NCBI GenBank assembly: GCA_026014725.1
Contig: JAOZHV010000026.1
Span: 186,001-250,000, forward strand
Length of the DNA stretch: 64,000 bases
Origin: Candidatus Bathyarchaeota archaeon
GTDB taxonomy: Archaea; Thermoproteota; Bathyarchaeia; Bathyarchaeales; Bathycorpusculaceae
Direction: 5' to 3'
The notes below the pieces were generated by a model that was not told the origin of the DNA, did no database searches, and worked only from the letters and a program-made list of their open reading frames with translations. Shown here in pieces: positions 32,371-40,448 of this stretch. How positions within the stretch are numbered: the stretch's first letter is position 1; every line of letters begins with the position of its first letter. The position numbers were made by a program, and so were the translations under genes.

Positions 32371-32904
32371 CTATTGCAGTTGGTCGATTACTTGTTGATA
32401 TTTTTTATCGGTGAAGTTCTGGTTAAACGTGATAAAGCTTGTTTGCATCTCGTTTTGCTCTTTCTCAGTGAAGTATGCCATTGAGGGGTAAAAGAAGTGT
32501 GCGTCTTCCTTTTCGATGTGTGCTGGGTAGAGTTTCACAAGAGTGTTTAGCAGGTCAAGAATGTGCGTTAGGGCTTCTTGTTTTCCCTCGATGTATTCCC
32601 CCTTGGCATTGTCGAGAGCAGTTACGGTGCGCCTAGCAACCCCATGCTCAATCATTAGCTCCATCATCACTTTTTGGTCTGTCTCGTTTAGGTTCCGCTG
32701 AGAGAGAGCTCTAAAGAGGATGCCTTCTTCTTTGCCATGGTGGAACCTGTCAGCGTATGTGCGGAAGAAATCCACAGCAGTGGCGAGATAATTTGGGTTT
32801 GCTGCCTTTGCCGCCTCTATCTGCCCAATTTCTTTTTTGATTTTTTCAACAGCTTGCAAAATCAGCTTGTGCTCGATAACCAACATATCAACAGGCAAAG
32901 CCAA
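32371..32904 (-). CDS. Hemerythrin-like (HHE) cation-binding protein
   Basis: A 177-residue HHE-domain protein. The di-iron ligands are visible as H12 (MLVIEHKLILQAV), HHGKEEGILF, the histidine in ELMIEHGVARR and HIEKEDAHFFYP. Such domains sense or store oxygen, nitric oxide or iron. It is single-domain and cytoplasmic, with no fused signalling part. The A/C-rich, gene-free stretch 32905-33176 follows on its 5' side. Confidence 0.9.
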   Translation of the reverse strand: MALPVDMLVIEHKLILQAVEKIKKEIGQIEAAKAANPNYLATAVDFFRTYADRFHHGKEEGILFRALSQRNLNETDQKVMMELMIEHGVARRTVTALDNAKGEYIEGKQEALTHILDLLNTLVKLYPAHIEKEDAHFFYPSMAYFTEKEQNEMQTSFITFNQNFTDKKYQQVIDQLQ

Positions 32905-33213
32905 CGTTAATACTTCCCCAGTAGATAATGCATGACCGATTTTTATACCCTACGAACACCAACACATAAAAAACCGAAAATCACCGCACATTTCCAACAC
33001 ACTGCTTGTGCAAACCTCACAACTAACGCAAAACCCAAAACAAACCCAAAAACCAAAAAACAACCAACCACACAACCCACAAGTTGATGTTGTGAAGGGG
33101 AAGGGTCACACACAACAACTACTAAAGAAAAACAAGCCAACCAAAGGAAAACATAAAAATCCAAGACCAAAACTATCTATAAAAGCTAAAAAACAAACCC
33201 ACGGTAAGGCTGC
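32905..33213 (+). promoter_or_regulatory. A/C-rich gap and dnaJ promoter
   Basis: The plus strand is strikingly poor in G and T from 32955 to 33075. A TATA-like CTATAAAAG at about 33177-33185 puts the dnaJ transcript start near 33207, only a few bases before the ATG at 33214. A 69-codon Lys/Gln/Asn-rich frame (33008-33217) runs across it but looks like compositional noise, and the promoter lies within it. Confidence 0.5.
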
Positions 33214-34332
33214 ATGACAGAAAAACGAGACTACTACGAAGTCCTGGGCGTACAAAAAAACGCAACCAAAGACCAAATCAAAGACGCATACCGAAAACTA
33301 GCCCTAAAATACCATCCAGACCGCAACAAAGAACCAGGCGCAGAAGACAAATTCAAAGAAATCAGCGAAGCATACGCAGTCCTATCTGACGACCAAAAAC
33401 GCCAACAATACGACACACTCGGACACGCAGGATTTGACCAACGATACACAAGCGAAGACATCTTCCGCGGAGCAGACTTCGACAGCATATTCCGCGACAT
33501 GGGCTTCGGAGACCTCTTCCGCACCATATTCGGCGGTTCACCCTTCGGCGAATACCGCCAACAACGCAACCGCGGAGAAGATATCGCATATGAACTCAAG
33601 ATAACGCTGCAAGAAGCAGCCAAAGGCACCGAAAAAGAAATTGAAATTCCAAGAACCGAAAAATGCGAAGTCTGCAACGGCACAGGCGCAGCACCAGGCA
33701 CCAACCCCAAAATGTGTCCCAAATGTCACGGAACAGGACACGTAGAAAACGTTAGCCAAAGCGCGTTTGGCATGTACATGCGTATGGTGTCAGCTTGTCC
33801 AACCTGCAAAGGAAAAGGGCAACTGATAGAAACACCCTGCACCAATTGTCGTGGGTCTGGACTGGTTAAGAAGCGCCGAAAAATCAGCGTTAAAGTTCCA
33901 CCCGGCATTGATGAAGGTTACCAGCTTAGGCTTCGCGGTGAAGGCGAAATGGCGCCAAACGGCGGCGAAGCAGGCGACTTATACGTTATAGTGCATGTTC
34001 TGCCGCATCCGCAGTTTGTTCGGGAAGGCGATGACCTCTGGCACCTTGCCATGATTACTTATCCACAAGCCGCGTTAGGAGCGGAGATTTCTGTGCCAAC
34101 CATAGACGGCGAAACTTCGCTTAAGATTCCCGCTGGAACTCAACCAGGCGAAGTGATTACTCTTAGGGGTAAGGGTATGCCTCGTTTTCGTGGTTACGGC
34201 AGAGGCGATTTGCTGGTTCGTGTGGGTGTTGAGGTCCCTAAGAAGTTGAGTAGCAAACAGAGGGCGCTTGTGGAGCAGTTGGCTAAAGAGCTTGGTTCTG
34301 AAGCGGGGAAGAAAAGCAAATTTTCCTTCTGA
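33214..34332 (+). CDS. dnaJ: Chaperone DnaJ
   Basis: The 372-residue Hsp40 has every DnaJ feature: J domain with HPD ([20 protein letters not shown]), a short G/F region, four zinc motifs [24 protein letters not shown] and CTNCRGSG, and the two-part substrate-binding C-terminus ([18 protein letters not shown]). It activates DnaK, which is not in this window. The promoter is close and the leader short. The coding strand changes from about 73 % A+C (33241-33300, counted) to about 37 % (34201-34260, counted). Confidence 0.96.
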   Translation: MTEKRDYYEVLGVQKNATKDQIKDAYRKLALKYHPDRNKEPGAEDKFKEISEAYAVLSDDQKRQQYDTLGHAGFDQRYTSEDIFRGADFDSIFRDMGFGDLFRTIFGGSPFGEYRQQRNRGEDIAYELKITLQEAAKGTEKEIEIPRTEKCEVCNGTGAAPGTNPKMCPKCHGTGHVENVSQSAFGMYMRMVSACPTCKGKGQLIETPCTNCRGSGLVKKRRKISVKVPPGIDEGYQLRLRGEGEMAPNGGEAGDLYVIVHVLPHPQFVREGDDLWHLAMITYPQAALGAEISVPTIDGETSLKIPAGTQPGEVITLRGKGMPRFRGYGRGDLLVRVGVEVPKKLSSKQRALVEQLAKELGSEAGKKSKFSF

Positions 34333-34420
34333 TACAGCGTGCTTTCAAGCGTGGGAGCAGTAACATAAAACTTTTAAACGTAACTACACAAACTAGCAAT
34401 TAAGCGAAGGGGTTAATTGA

Positions 34421-34804
34421 ATGGTTAATTTAGATGTTGCATTAATCAATTTGATTGTGACAATAATCGTCAACATCATTTTTATTTCGCCAGTTCTGTG
34501 GATTTCTGGCAGGCTCTTAGTTGGCAAGGCAAAGGCAAAATTCACGGATGCGCTGTGGATTGTTGTTTTAGGCACAGTGATCAGCTCGATTTTCGGGTAT
34601 TTCTTTCAAGGAATCATTGCTTCGCTGATACTGCTTGTGATTACTCTGGGTTTGGTGAAGCATTTCTTTGACTGCGGCTGGCTCAAAGCCTTAGCAATTG
34701 CCATAGTAGCGGCAGTAATTTACGTTGTGATAGCGTTGATTCTATGGCTGATCGGAATCGGTATAGGCTTGTTACCCATCGGAACAGGCTTCTTTAATAT
34801 TTAA
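34421..34804 (+). CDS. Four-helix membrane protein
   Basis: The 127-residue product has about four hydrophobic segments (residues 8-32, 45-60, 64-80, 88-118) with KAKAKFTD and KHFFDCGWLKA between. It ends in a glycine-rich hydrophobic tail. No family recognised; small proteins of this type are common beside archaeal genes without known function. The ATG follows AAGGGGTTAATTGA. The composite A-B element begins 57 bp after its stop. Confidence 0.75.
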   Translation: MVNLDVALINLIVTIIVNIIFISPVLWISGRLLVGKAKAKFTDALWIVVLGTVISSIFGYFFQGIIASLILLVITLGLVKHFFDCGWLKALAIAIVAAVIYVVIALILWLIGIGIGLLPIGTGFFNI

Positions 34805-34860
34805 GCCTCAACCTTTTTCTTTTGCTTGAGAAAACAGCTAGCACTTGTGCTAAAAAGCTT

Positions 34861-35001
34861 TTATTGCTCTGCGGTAGACCTATCCCCCTATTTAAAGGCG
34901 GGATTTTCAAATGCTTTTTAGCTGAAAAAAGCGCCAATAGTGACCTACCCCCTATAGGTTTCTGCAATGAGTTTCTAATAGACGACAAATAGGTTGGTGA
35001 G
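34861..35001 (+). repeat. Composite A-B dispersed element (copy 4)
   Basis: Module A (34861-34901) reads TTATTGCTCTGCGGTAGACC, TATCCCCCTATTTAAAGGCGG. A short linker leads to module B (34921-34993): GCTGAAAAAAGCGCCAATAG, then ACCTACCCCCTATAGGT (ACCTA and TAGGT can pair), TTCTGCAATGAG, TTTCTAATAG. ACGACAAATAGGTTGGTGAG ends it, a tail also seen at 24062. This is the most compact copy and the best reference for the family. Confidence 0.7.
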
Positions 35002-35043
35002 CACTTGTCGACTGACTAAGATAGGGACCAGTGTAATGACCAG

Positions 35044-36210
35044 TTATGTTATTGTTTGGTTCCAGTAGTATACTTTACTATAGTTTCCAAGCAATGCCTC
35101 GATATATTCGGGTTCGTCATAGAATATGTCTAATTTTGAATCGAATTTTGCGGTTAGAGTTACCACGTCGTTGTAGATTTTTGGCGATAACTCATCAGCA
35201 GGGAAAAAGCCCCAAATGTTGTCGGTGGGGCTACGAAAGCCAAATCCGTAATCCTTAGGTACGATGTAGGCGACTTCTGGGTGGCGGGAGCCAAAACTTT
35301 CAGGGTTGGTGTGCATCGTGTTCCAAAACCTCTCCAAGGCATCAAAGTGGTCATCAGTTAACGTGCCGTAATCTGTGACATGGGGGTAACTGAAAACAAT
35401 CGCGTACTTGGCTCCAGCACTGTAAGCCAACGCCAAATCAGCATAAAGCTCCTCACCGCTCTCAAGATAAGGCTCTTGCTCATACTTCCAAGTGACAATA
35501 ACACCCCAATCTTTATCAAACGCTCGTGCTGCGCCCCGGCACAAGGCGATATGGCGCTCTCTGCTCTCGTTGCCTACAAACTCGGCGAAAATTGTGGTGT
35601 ATTTGGCTTTGTAATCAAACCAGTATAGTGCGTAATCGGCAGTAAAAATTCTTGGCGCGAAATTAAGATAATAATCAGGAAAAACCGACAAATTACCGAC
35701 GTAAACTTCAGCAATTTGGCTGTAACCCCAGCTCGGCGCTATCACCGTATTATTAATCAGTCGTGTTTCGTCGTCAAGCTGGTTACCGCCTGGTTCATCA
35801 TACCTATAAACGCCCAAAAACTTGTCTCCATACTTCATGCTTGCCTCCGCTAACCACACTGAAGTATTATAATCGTACCTGTATAAGCTCGTAAACTGCA
35901 CAATAAGATTCAAATCGGCAGCAACCACGTAGTCAGAAGCCTCATCTAACGCTGTTTTGTTAAACGTCAAACCGCTCAAGCCAATGATAAAAAGGTTAGT
36001 GTAATCCTTAACCTTATCAACCAAAAGCTTCACTTCAGCAACATCATTGCCATGGTCACCATAAGCATATTCTACGCCCACATAGAACTCCCTAAGTGAC
36101 GCGCGTGAGCCCAAGAAATTAGCAGCAAAAAAAAGAGCCGCCACAACAAGCACAACAAGCACAATGCCAAATAAGATAACAAATTTACGGTTCAACAGGC
36201 TCACTTGCAT
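35044..36210 (-). CDS. Membrane-anchored extracellular protein, barrel-like (paralogue 1)
   Basis: The 388-residue protein has an N-terminal membrane helix (about 10-33) and a long extracytoplasmic domain. Motifs shared with the paralogue at 47440-48654 are YTNLFII/L, FLGVYRYDEPGG, DYALYWFDY, RGAARAFDKDWGVIVTWKY, GAKYAIVFSYP, HFDALERFW, PKDYGF, NIWGFFPADE and the ending VYYWNQT. Repeating beta-alpha units with acidic motifs such as DEP suggest a glycoside-hydrolase-like TIM barrel. No family name is certain. It stands near glycosyltransferases. Confidence 0.7.
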   Translation of the reverse strand: MQVSLLNRKFVILFGIVLVVLVVAALFFAANFLGSRASLREFYVGVEYAYGDHGNDVAEVKLLVDKVKDYTNLFIIGLSGLTFNKTALDEASDYVVAADLNLIVQFTSLYRYDYNTSVWLAEASMKYGDKFLGVYRYDEPGGNQLDDETRLINNTVIAPSWGYSQIAEVYVGNLSVFPDYYLNFAPRIFTADYALYWFDYKAKYTTIFAEFVGNESRERHIALCRGAARAFDKDWGVIVTWKYEQEPYLESGEELYADLALAYSAGAKYAIVFSYPHVTDYGTLTDDHFDALERFWNTMHTNPESFGSRHPEVAYIVPKDYGFGFRSPTDNIWGFFPADELSPKIYNDVVTLTAKFDSKLDIFYDEPEYIEALLGNYSKVYYWNQTIT

Positions 36211-36287
36211 AGATAAACAAAAACTAACATATTAAAAGGTTAACACTATAAAACACAAAGATACCCTGACAGTGTTGCCGACCAGTG

Positions 36288-36725
36288 TTAGCGGTACCTG
36301 CCAATCAGTTCGCCCTTAGCGAGAATGTGTCCTTGCATAGCCTTCTCTAAATCCTTCTTTTTTGAATTAGCGCTTATACCAAGCATTGTATCTAGTGCGT
36401 ACACTCTAAAGGTATATCGGTGAGAGCCTGAAGGTGGACACGGCGGATAATAACCGTGTCCTCGGGCGGTATTTAGTCCTACCGTTCCTGGAACTGAGTC
36501 CTCAGCAATCTTGTTTGTTGATGGTGGAATATTCCAGACTACCCAATGGTCAAACATGCCCTCCACGGCATCAGGGTCTTCAAAAATTAATGCAAGGCTT
36601 TTTGTTCCCTCGGGAATGCCTTCAATGGTTAATGGTGGATTGATGCCTTCGCCATCGCAAGTGTATTTTTGGGGGATTCTTTTGTTGTGCTCGAACGCAG
36701 GGCTTTTAAGAACTAAAGCGCTCAT
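36288..36725 (-). CDS. PEBP-family protein (YbhB/YbcL type)
   Basis: The 145-residue protein is a phosphatidylethanolamine-binding-protein homologue. IPQKYTCDGEGINPPLTIEG, LALIFEDPDAVEGMFDHWVVWNIPP and GYYPPCPPSGSHRYTFRVYALD are the conserved ligand-site segments (DPDAP-like and GPxPP-like). Bacterial and archaeal members have no settled function. No signal peptide is present, so it is cytoplasmic. It lies alone between surface genes. Confidence 0.93.
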   Translation of the reverse strand: MSALVLKSPAFEHNKRIPQKYTCDGEGINPPLTIEGIPEGTKSLALIFEDPDAVEGMFDHWVVWNIPPSTNKIAEDSVPGTVGLNTARGHGYYPPCPPSGSHRYTFRVYALDTMLGISANSKKKDLEKAMQGHILAKGELIGRYR

Positions 36726-36798
36726 TAGAATTACCTCTATTCAAATGTGTATTGTTTTGAAATAAAAACTTGATGCAAGGTTAAACTCGCTTAAGTTT

Positions 36799-38142
36799 TT
36801 AAGAACCCTCAAGCTTGTGCCTGCTTGCCCACAAGAGCCCAGACAAAACAAATGCAAACCCCAAATATTGCATATACATTAAAGGACTATCTGGACTGGT
36901 TGGGAAATAGTTGAAAAACGAATAGCCAATTAGCTTGTCTGGTTCAACTCTAAAAAGCAAATAGTCAGACAAAGAAAGTTGATGCGCATAATACATGTTA
37001 GTAATTATTGGAGCTACAAGCAGCAACAACCCAGCAAAAGCGACGGAGAAAAACAAAATCTTTCTCAGCCTATTTTGCGATTTAACCGTACGAAACAGGA
37101 AAACACTTTTGCTTGCCAGTGATGCGGCCAGCAGACTAAAGTAGGGCAAGGCTTGGTAATCGTACTTAACCGCGCTAGTGTAGGGCACTTTTAGGTTCAA
37201 TACTACAGCCAGATACACGTTAACACTCAAAATAGACACTACGGTGATTAAGCAAGCGATGTCTAAGAGAAGCGTCTGTTTAGGCAAGTGCTTTCTAAAC
37301 AGCAAACCGATGCTTAAAGAAAAAAGTGTTGCAGCAACAAAAAAGATTCCTAAACCATAATTAACCAGAAAATCCCAAACGAACGTGGGCGTTGGAGCAA
37401 TTTCTGGGGCATTTAGGTAAGTGAAGTCGCCGTGTGTCACCATGTAGAGAAGGTCTTTGCCTAATGTTATTTGGTACCACAAAAAAGAAGAGTACACAGC
37501 GGGGAACGCGAAAATGCCCAATTGCGTGAGTATTTGTTTTGTGTTTCTGGGTCTGTGGTGAAGGTACAGGAGCAACAGCGGAATCAACACGAAGACGGCA
37601 TATAGTTTTGTGAGGAGTGCAAGTGCGAAGAATATGCCTGCGATGGCTGTCAGTTTGAGTGAATCTTTACGGATGGCAAAGATTCCAAAGTATAGGGCAA
37701 GCAGGCTAAAGAATAGGCATTGCGCATCAATGAGGAAACTGCGGGTGAGGATTAGGTGCCATGGTGCCAAACCGAAGAGTGCAGCCGCAAACAAACCTGT
37801 TGTTTTATCGTATGTTTCTTTGCCTATTTTGTAAATGAGAACTGTGCAACCGAGCCCGAAAAGAGTTATCAAAGCAACACCATTTTCGACTGATAAACCG
37901 AAAATTTTGAACACCAACCCTGAAATATAGAAACCTAATGGCGGTTCGTCAATTATGTTGGGGATACTGTAGGCATATGGCATACCCCAATTTACCACAC
38001 CTGAAGCGGCAGCATATTCGAGTCGAGTGTCACCGTTGCGAAATGGGCTAATCGTAAACGAGACCAGTGCAACACCGATTAGAATGCCTATTAGGGCGTA
38101 GTGTTCGCTTAGCAATGTTCTTAGTTTATGTTCACTAATCAT
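36799..38142 (-). CDS. PMT/ArnT-like membrane glycosyltransferase (GT39/GT83 type)
   Basis: The 447-residue protein has about 11 hydrophobic helices. The first loop carries GDTRLEYAAASGVVNWGMPY and IIDEPPLGFYISGLVFKIFG, where D and E match the catalytic-loop pattern of dolichyl-phosphate-mannose and ArnT-like transferases. LAPWHLILTRSFLIDAQCLFF is also typical (HPL/R-D motif region). It likely moves a sugar from a lipid carrier to protein or lipid at the cell surface. It diverges from the GT2 gene at 38382. Confidence 0.82.
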   Translation of the reverse strand: MISEHKLRTLLSEHYALIGILIGVALVSFTISPFRNGDTRLEYAAASGVVNWGMPYAYSIPNIIDEPPLGFYISGLVFKIFGLSVENGVALITLFGLGCTVLIYKIGKETYDKTTGLFAAALFGLAPWHLILTRSFLIDAQCLFFSLLALYFGIFAIRKDSLKLTAIAGIFFALALLTKLYAVFVLIPLLLLYLHHRPRNTKQILTQLGIFAFPAVYSSFLWYQITLGKDLLYMVTHGDFTYLNAPEIAPTPTFVWDFLVNYGLGIFFVAATLFSLSIGLLFRKHLPKQTLLLDIACLITVVSILSVNVYLAVVLNLKVPYTSAVKYDYQALPYFSLLAASLASKSVFLFRTVKSQNRLRKILFFSVAFAGLLLLVAPIITNMYYAHQLSLSDYLLFRVEPDKLIGYSFFNYFPTSPDSPLMYMQYLGFAFVLSGLLWASRHKLEGS

Positions 38143-38381
38143 GTTGGCTCAATTTGGCGTGTTTATGTTTCGTTAAGAATGGCGGTTAAGCTCTTAAATT
38201 TTTGTCAAAATAAACACTTATACATTTCATAATTAATTAATACAATATTAAAAGACATATGAATCGCTATTGAAACAATTTAGTTTAAATTATAACTAAT
38301 TAAAAATAAATTATAAACACGTATTGTTAATAAACAAGTCTTATTAATTTTCATTCTTAATTTGAACATTGTAGACTTTAA
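38143..38381. other. AT-rich divergent intergenic region
   Basis: The gap between two glycosyltransferase genes is very AT-rich, especially 38215-38345, with several possible TATA boxes (AAATTATAA near 38286 and 38308) and no conserved dyad that I can see. It is presumably the promoter region for both genes. Confidence 0.5.
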
Positions 38382-40346
38382 ATGTCAAGCCTTGAAGAAG
38401 AAAAGTTCGATGGAATCTTTATAGACACTTCCACGAAAGAGCCACTCGATAAAGAAGGCTTACTTAACCTCCTCAAGATGCACAGAGTAAAAACAAGTTC
38501 TGTTGAAAACTCTAACGTCACAATCGAAAATGTCATCCCAACTTTAAGGAAGGCCAAAGTTAAGATACCTGAAACTTTCTTTAAGGATTTAGCTTCAAGG
38601 CTGGGGTTCTTTTTTGTAGATTACTTTCATGTGCAAAAAGTATATCAAAAAGAGAATAGAAGAAAGCTGATCACAGTTTTACCTTACGCGGTAATAAGCA
38701 AATACAAAGTCATCCCCCTAGAAGTAAACGGCACAGTTGTTGACTTAGCCGTCGACAACCCTTTAGACAAGCGCGTCATGTTTACAATAAAATGTCTGTT
38801 TAGCTCTTGGACAATTAACCTTCGTGTGGTCTCCTCTAAAGCTATCGACTGGGCAATTGATAGTATTTACAGTCAAATTCACAAACAAGCGGCAATGCTT
38901 GATTTGTATAATCGAACACCCAGTCAGTCAGCCTATAAGGTACTTTATCCCAACCAAAAAATTTTCGTCTTGACTGTGGCATTAATAATTACCGTCTGTG
39001 CAGTTCTAAATTCGGCAATAACCGCTATTGTCCTGTTGTCAGCAATCAGTGTCGCTTACTTTATAGTTAACCCGATAAAAATTTACATTTCCATCAGAGG
39101 CTTTCGAGGAGCAAGAGTACCAGCAACAATCTCCAAGGCTAACTTGCTACAAATTCCAGATTCAGGTCTTCCAGTTTACACAGTTTTAATCCCTGTTTTT
39201 CATGAGGCAAGCGTGCTTGCTCAAAACTTACGCAATATTTACCGCTTGAATTATCCGAGGGATAAACTGGACATAAAAATTCTCATGGAAGAAAAAGATG
39301 ATGAAACAATTCATGAAGCCAAGCTCTTGGGACTCTTTGGTTCGCCCAAAAAGACGGTAAAGGGTATTCCAAGCGATGAGTACACTGAATTTCTAAAGGT
39401 GTTTGACCCCATAATTATCCCAACAGCACAGGTAACAACTAAGCCTCGGGCATGCAACTATGGGTTACTTCGTGCAAAAGGTGAACTTTGTGTAATTTAT
39501 GATGCCGAGGATAACCCTGACCCTGACCAGCTTAAAAAAGCCGCAATAGCATTTCAGCGTTCATCTGAAGATGTTGTGTGTCTCCAGTCTAAGCTTAACT
39601 TCTACAATGCTGATGAAAATTTGCTAACGAAATGGTTCTCGATTGAATATGCCAGTTGGTATGAGTTCTACCTGCAAGGGCTAGATTGGATTGATGCACC
39701 TATCCCGTTGGGTGGCACAAGTAATCATTTCCGTAAAAAAGGGCTTGACGAACTGGGCAGATGGGACCCCTACAATGTCACTGAAGATGCCGACATAGGC
39801 ATCAGACTAGCTAGAAGAAAGCTAAAGACTGAAATGATTGAAACTTACACTTACGAAGAGGCCCCTGTGAATGTTAAAAGCTGGGTTGTCCAAAGGTCCC
39901 GATGGTTCAAGGGGCATGTTCAAACCTATCTTGTGCACATGCGTAATCCCAAACAACTCTTTGATGACTTAGGCTTTGCAAAATTCTTCAAATTCCAGCT
40001 TACTTTCGGAACAAGCATTTTCATCCCCATCATTAACCCAATACTGTGGATGTTGCTAGGCGTTACTGTGGTTTTACCTTCTGCGTTCGGCTGGCTTATT
40101 CCAAGCTATTTGCAACCCCTTTGTCTCTTTAACCTTATAGTGGGCAATCTCTCGTACATTGCAGTCTACATTTTAGCGTGTTTCAAACTTAAGAAGTACC
40201 AGTATGTACCATATGCATTGCTTATGCCGCTGTATTGGGCTCTTTTGAGCGCTGCCAGCTGGAGGGGACTAATCCAGTTAATAAAAAAGCCGTTCTATTG
40301 GGATAAAACGAGCCACGGTATCTCAAAAGTGAGCCAAACAACCTAA
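38382..40346 (+). CDS. NfrB-like family 2 glycosyltransferase with N-terminal MshEN-like domain
   Basis: The 654-residue enzyme begins with a soluble domain (about 1-175) resembling the MshEN/GspE_N regulatory domain: LASRLGFFFVDYFHVQK, YAVISKYKVIPLEVNGTVVD, LAVDNPLDK. Membrane helices near 195-245 precede the GT2 domain: YTVLIPVFHEASV, YDAEDNPDPDQL, PLGGTSNHFRKKGLDELGRW, VTEDADIGIRLARR and QRSRWFKGHVQTYL (Q-x-x-R-W). Three or four helices end it. This is the plan of NfrB and processive exopolysaccharide synthases. MshEN domains often bind cyclic di-GMP in bacteria. Confidence 0.88.
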   Translation: MSSLEEEKFDGIFIDTSTKEPLDKEGLLNLLKMHRVKTSSVENSNVTIENVIPTLRKAKVKIPETFFKDLASRLGFFFVDYFHVQKVYQKENRRKLITVLPYAVISKYKVIPLEVNGTVVDLAVDNPLDKRVMFTIKCLFSSWTINLRVVSSKAIDWAIDSIYSQIHKQAAMLDLYNRTPSQSAYKVLYPNQKIFVLTVALIITVCAVLNSAITAIVLLSAISVAYFIVNPIKIYISIRGFRGARVPATISKANLLQIPDSGLPVYTVLIPVFHEASVLAQNLRNIYRLNYPRDKLDIKILMEEKDDETIHEAKLLGLFGSPKKTVKGIPSDEYTEFLKVFDPIIIPTAQVTTKPRACNYGLLRAKGELCVIYDAEDNPDPDQLKKAAIAFQRSSEDVVCLQSKLNFYNADENLLTKWFSIEYASWYEFYLQGLDWIDAPIPLGGTSNHFRKKGLDELGRWDPYNVTEDADIGIRLARRKLKTEMIETYTYEEAPVNVKSWVVQRSRWFKGHVQTYLVHMRNPKQLFDDLGFAKFFKFQLTFGTSIFIPIINPILWMLLGVTVVLPSAFGWLIPSYLQPLCLFNLIVGNLSYIAVYILACFKLKKYQYVPYALLMPLYWALLSAASWRGLIQLIKKPFYWDKTSHGISKVSQTT

Positions 40347-40448
40347 TTTCCTTAAAACTCAAAAACCAGTTTTCAGGATTCTTGTTTGTTGTATGAATCA
40401 TGAAAACAAAGAAAAGAGGAAGGTTGATTTTGGTTTTTGCAGGTTTGT

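Noticed and set aside
33008-33217. 69-codon Lys/Gln/Asn-rich frame overlapping the dnaJ start in ATGA fashion
   Set aside because: The frame follows from A/C-rich DNA, has no ribosome site, and contains the dnaJ TATA box.
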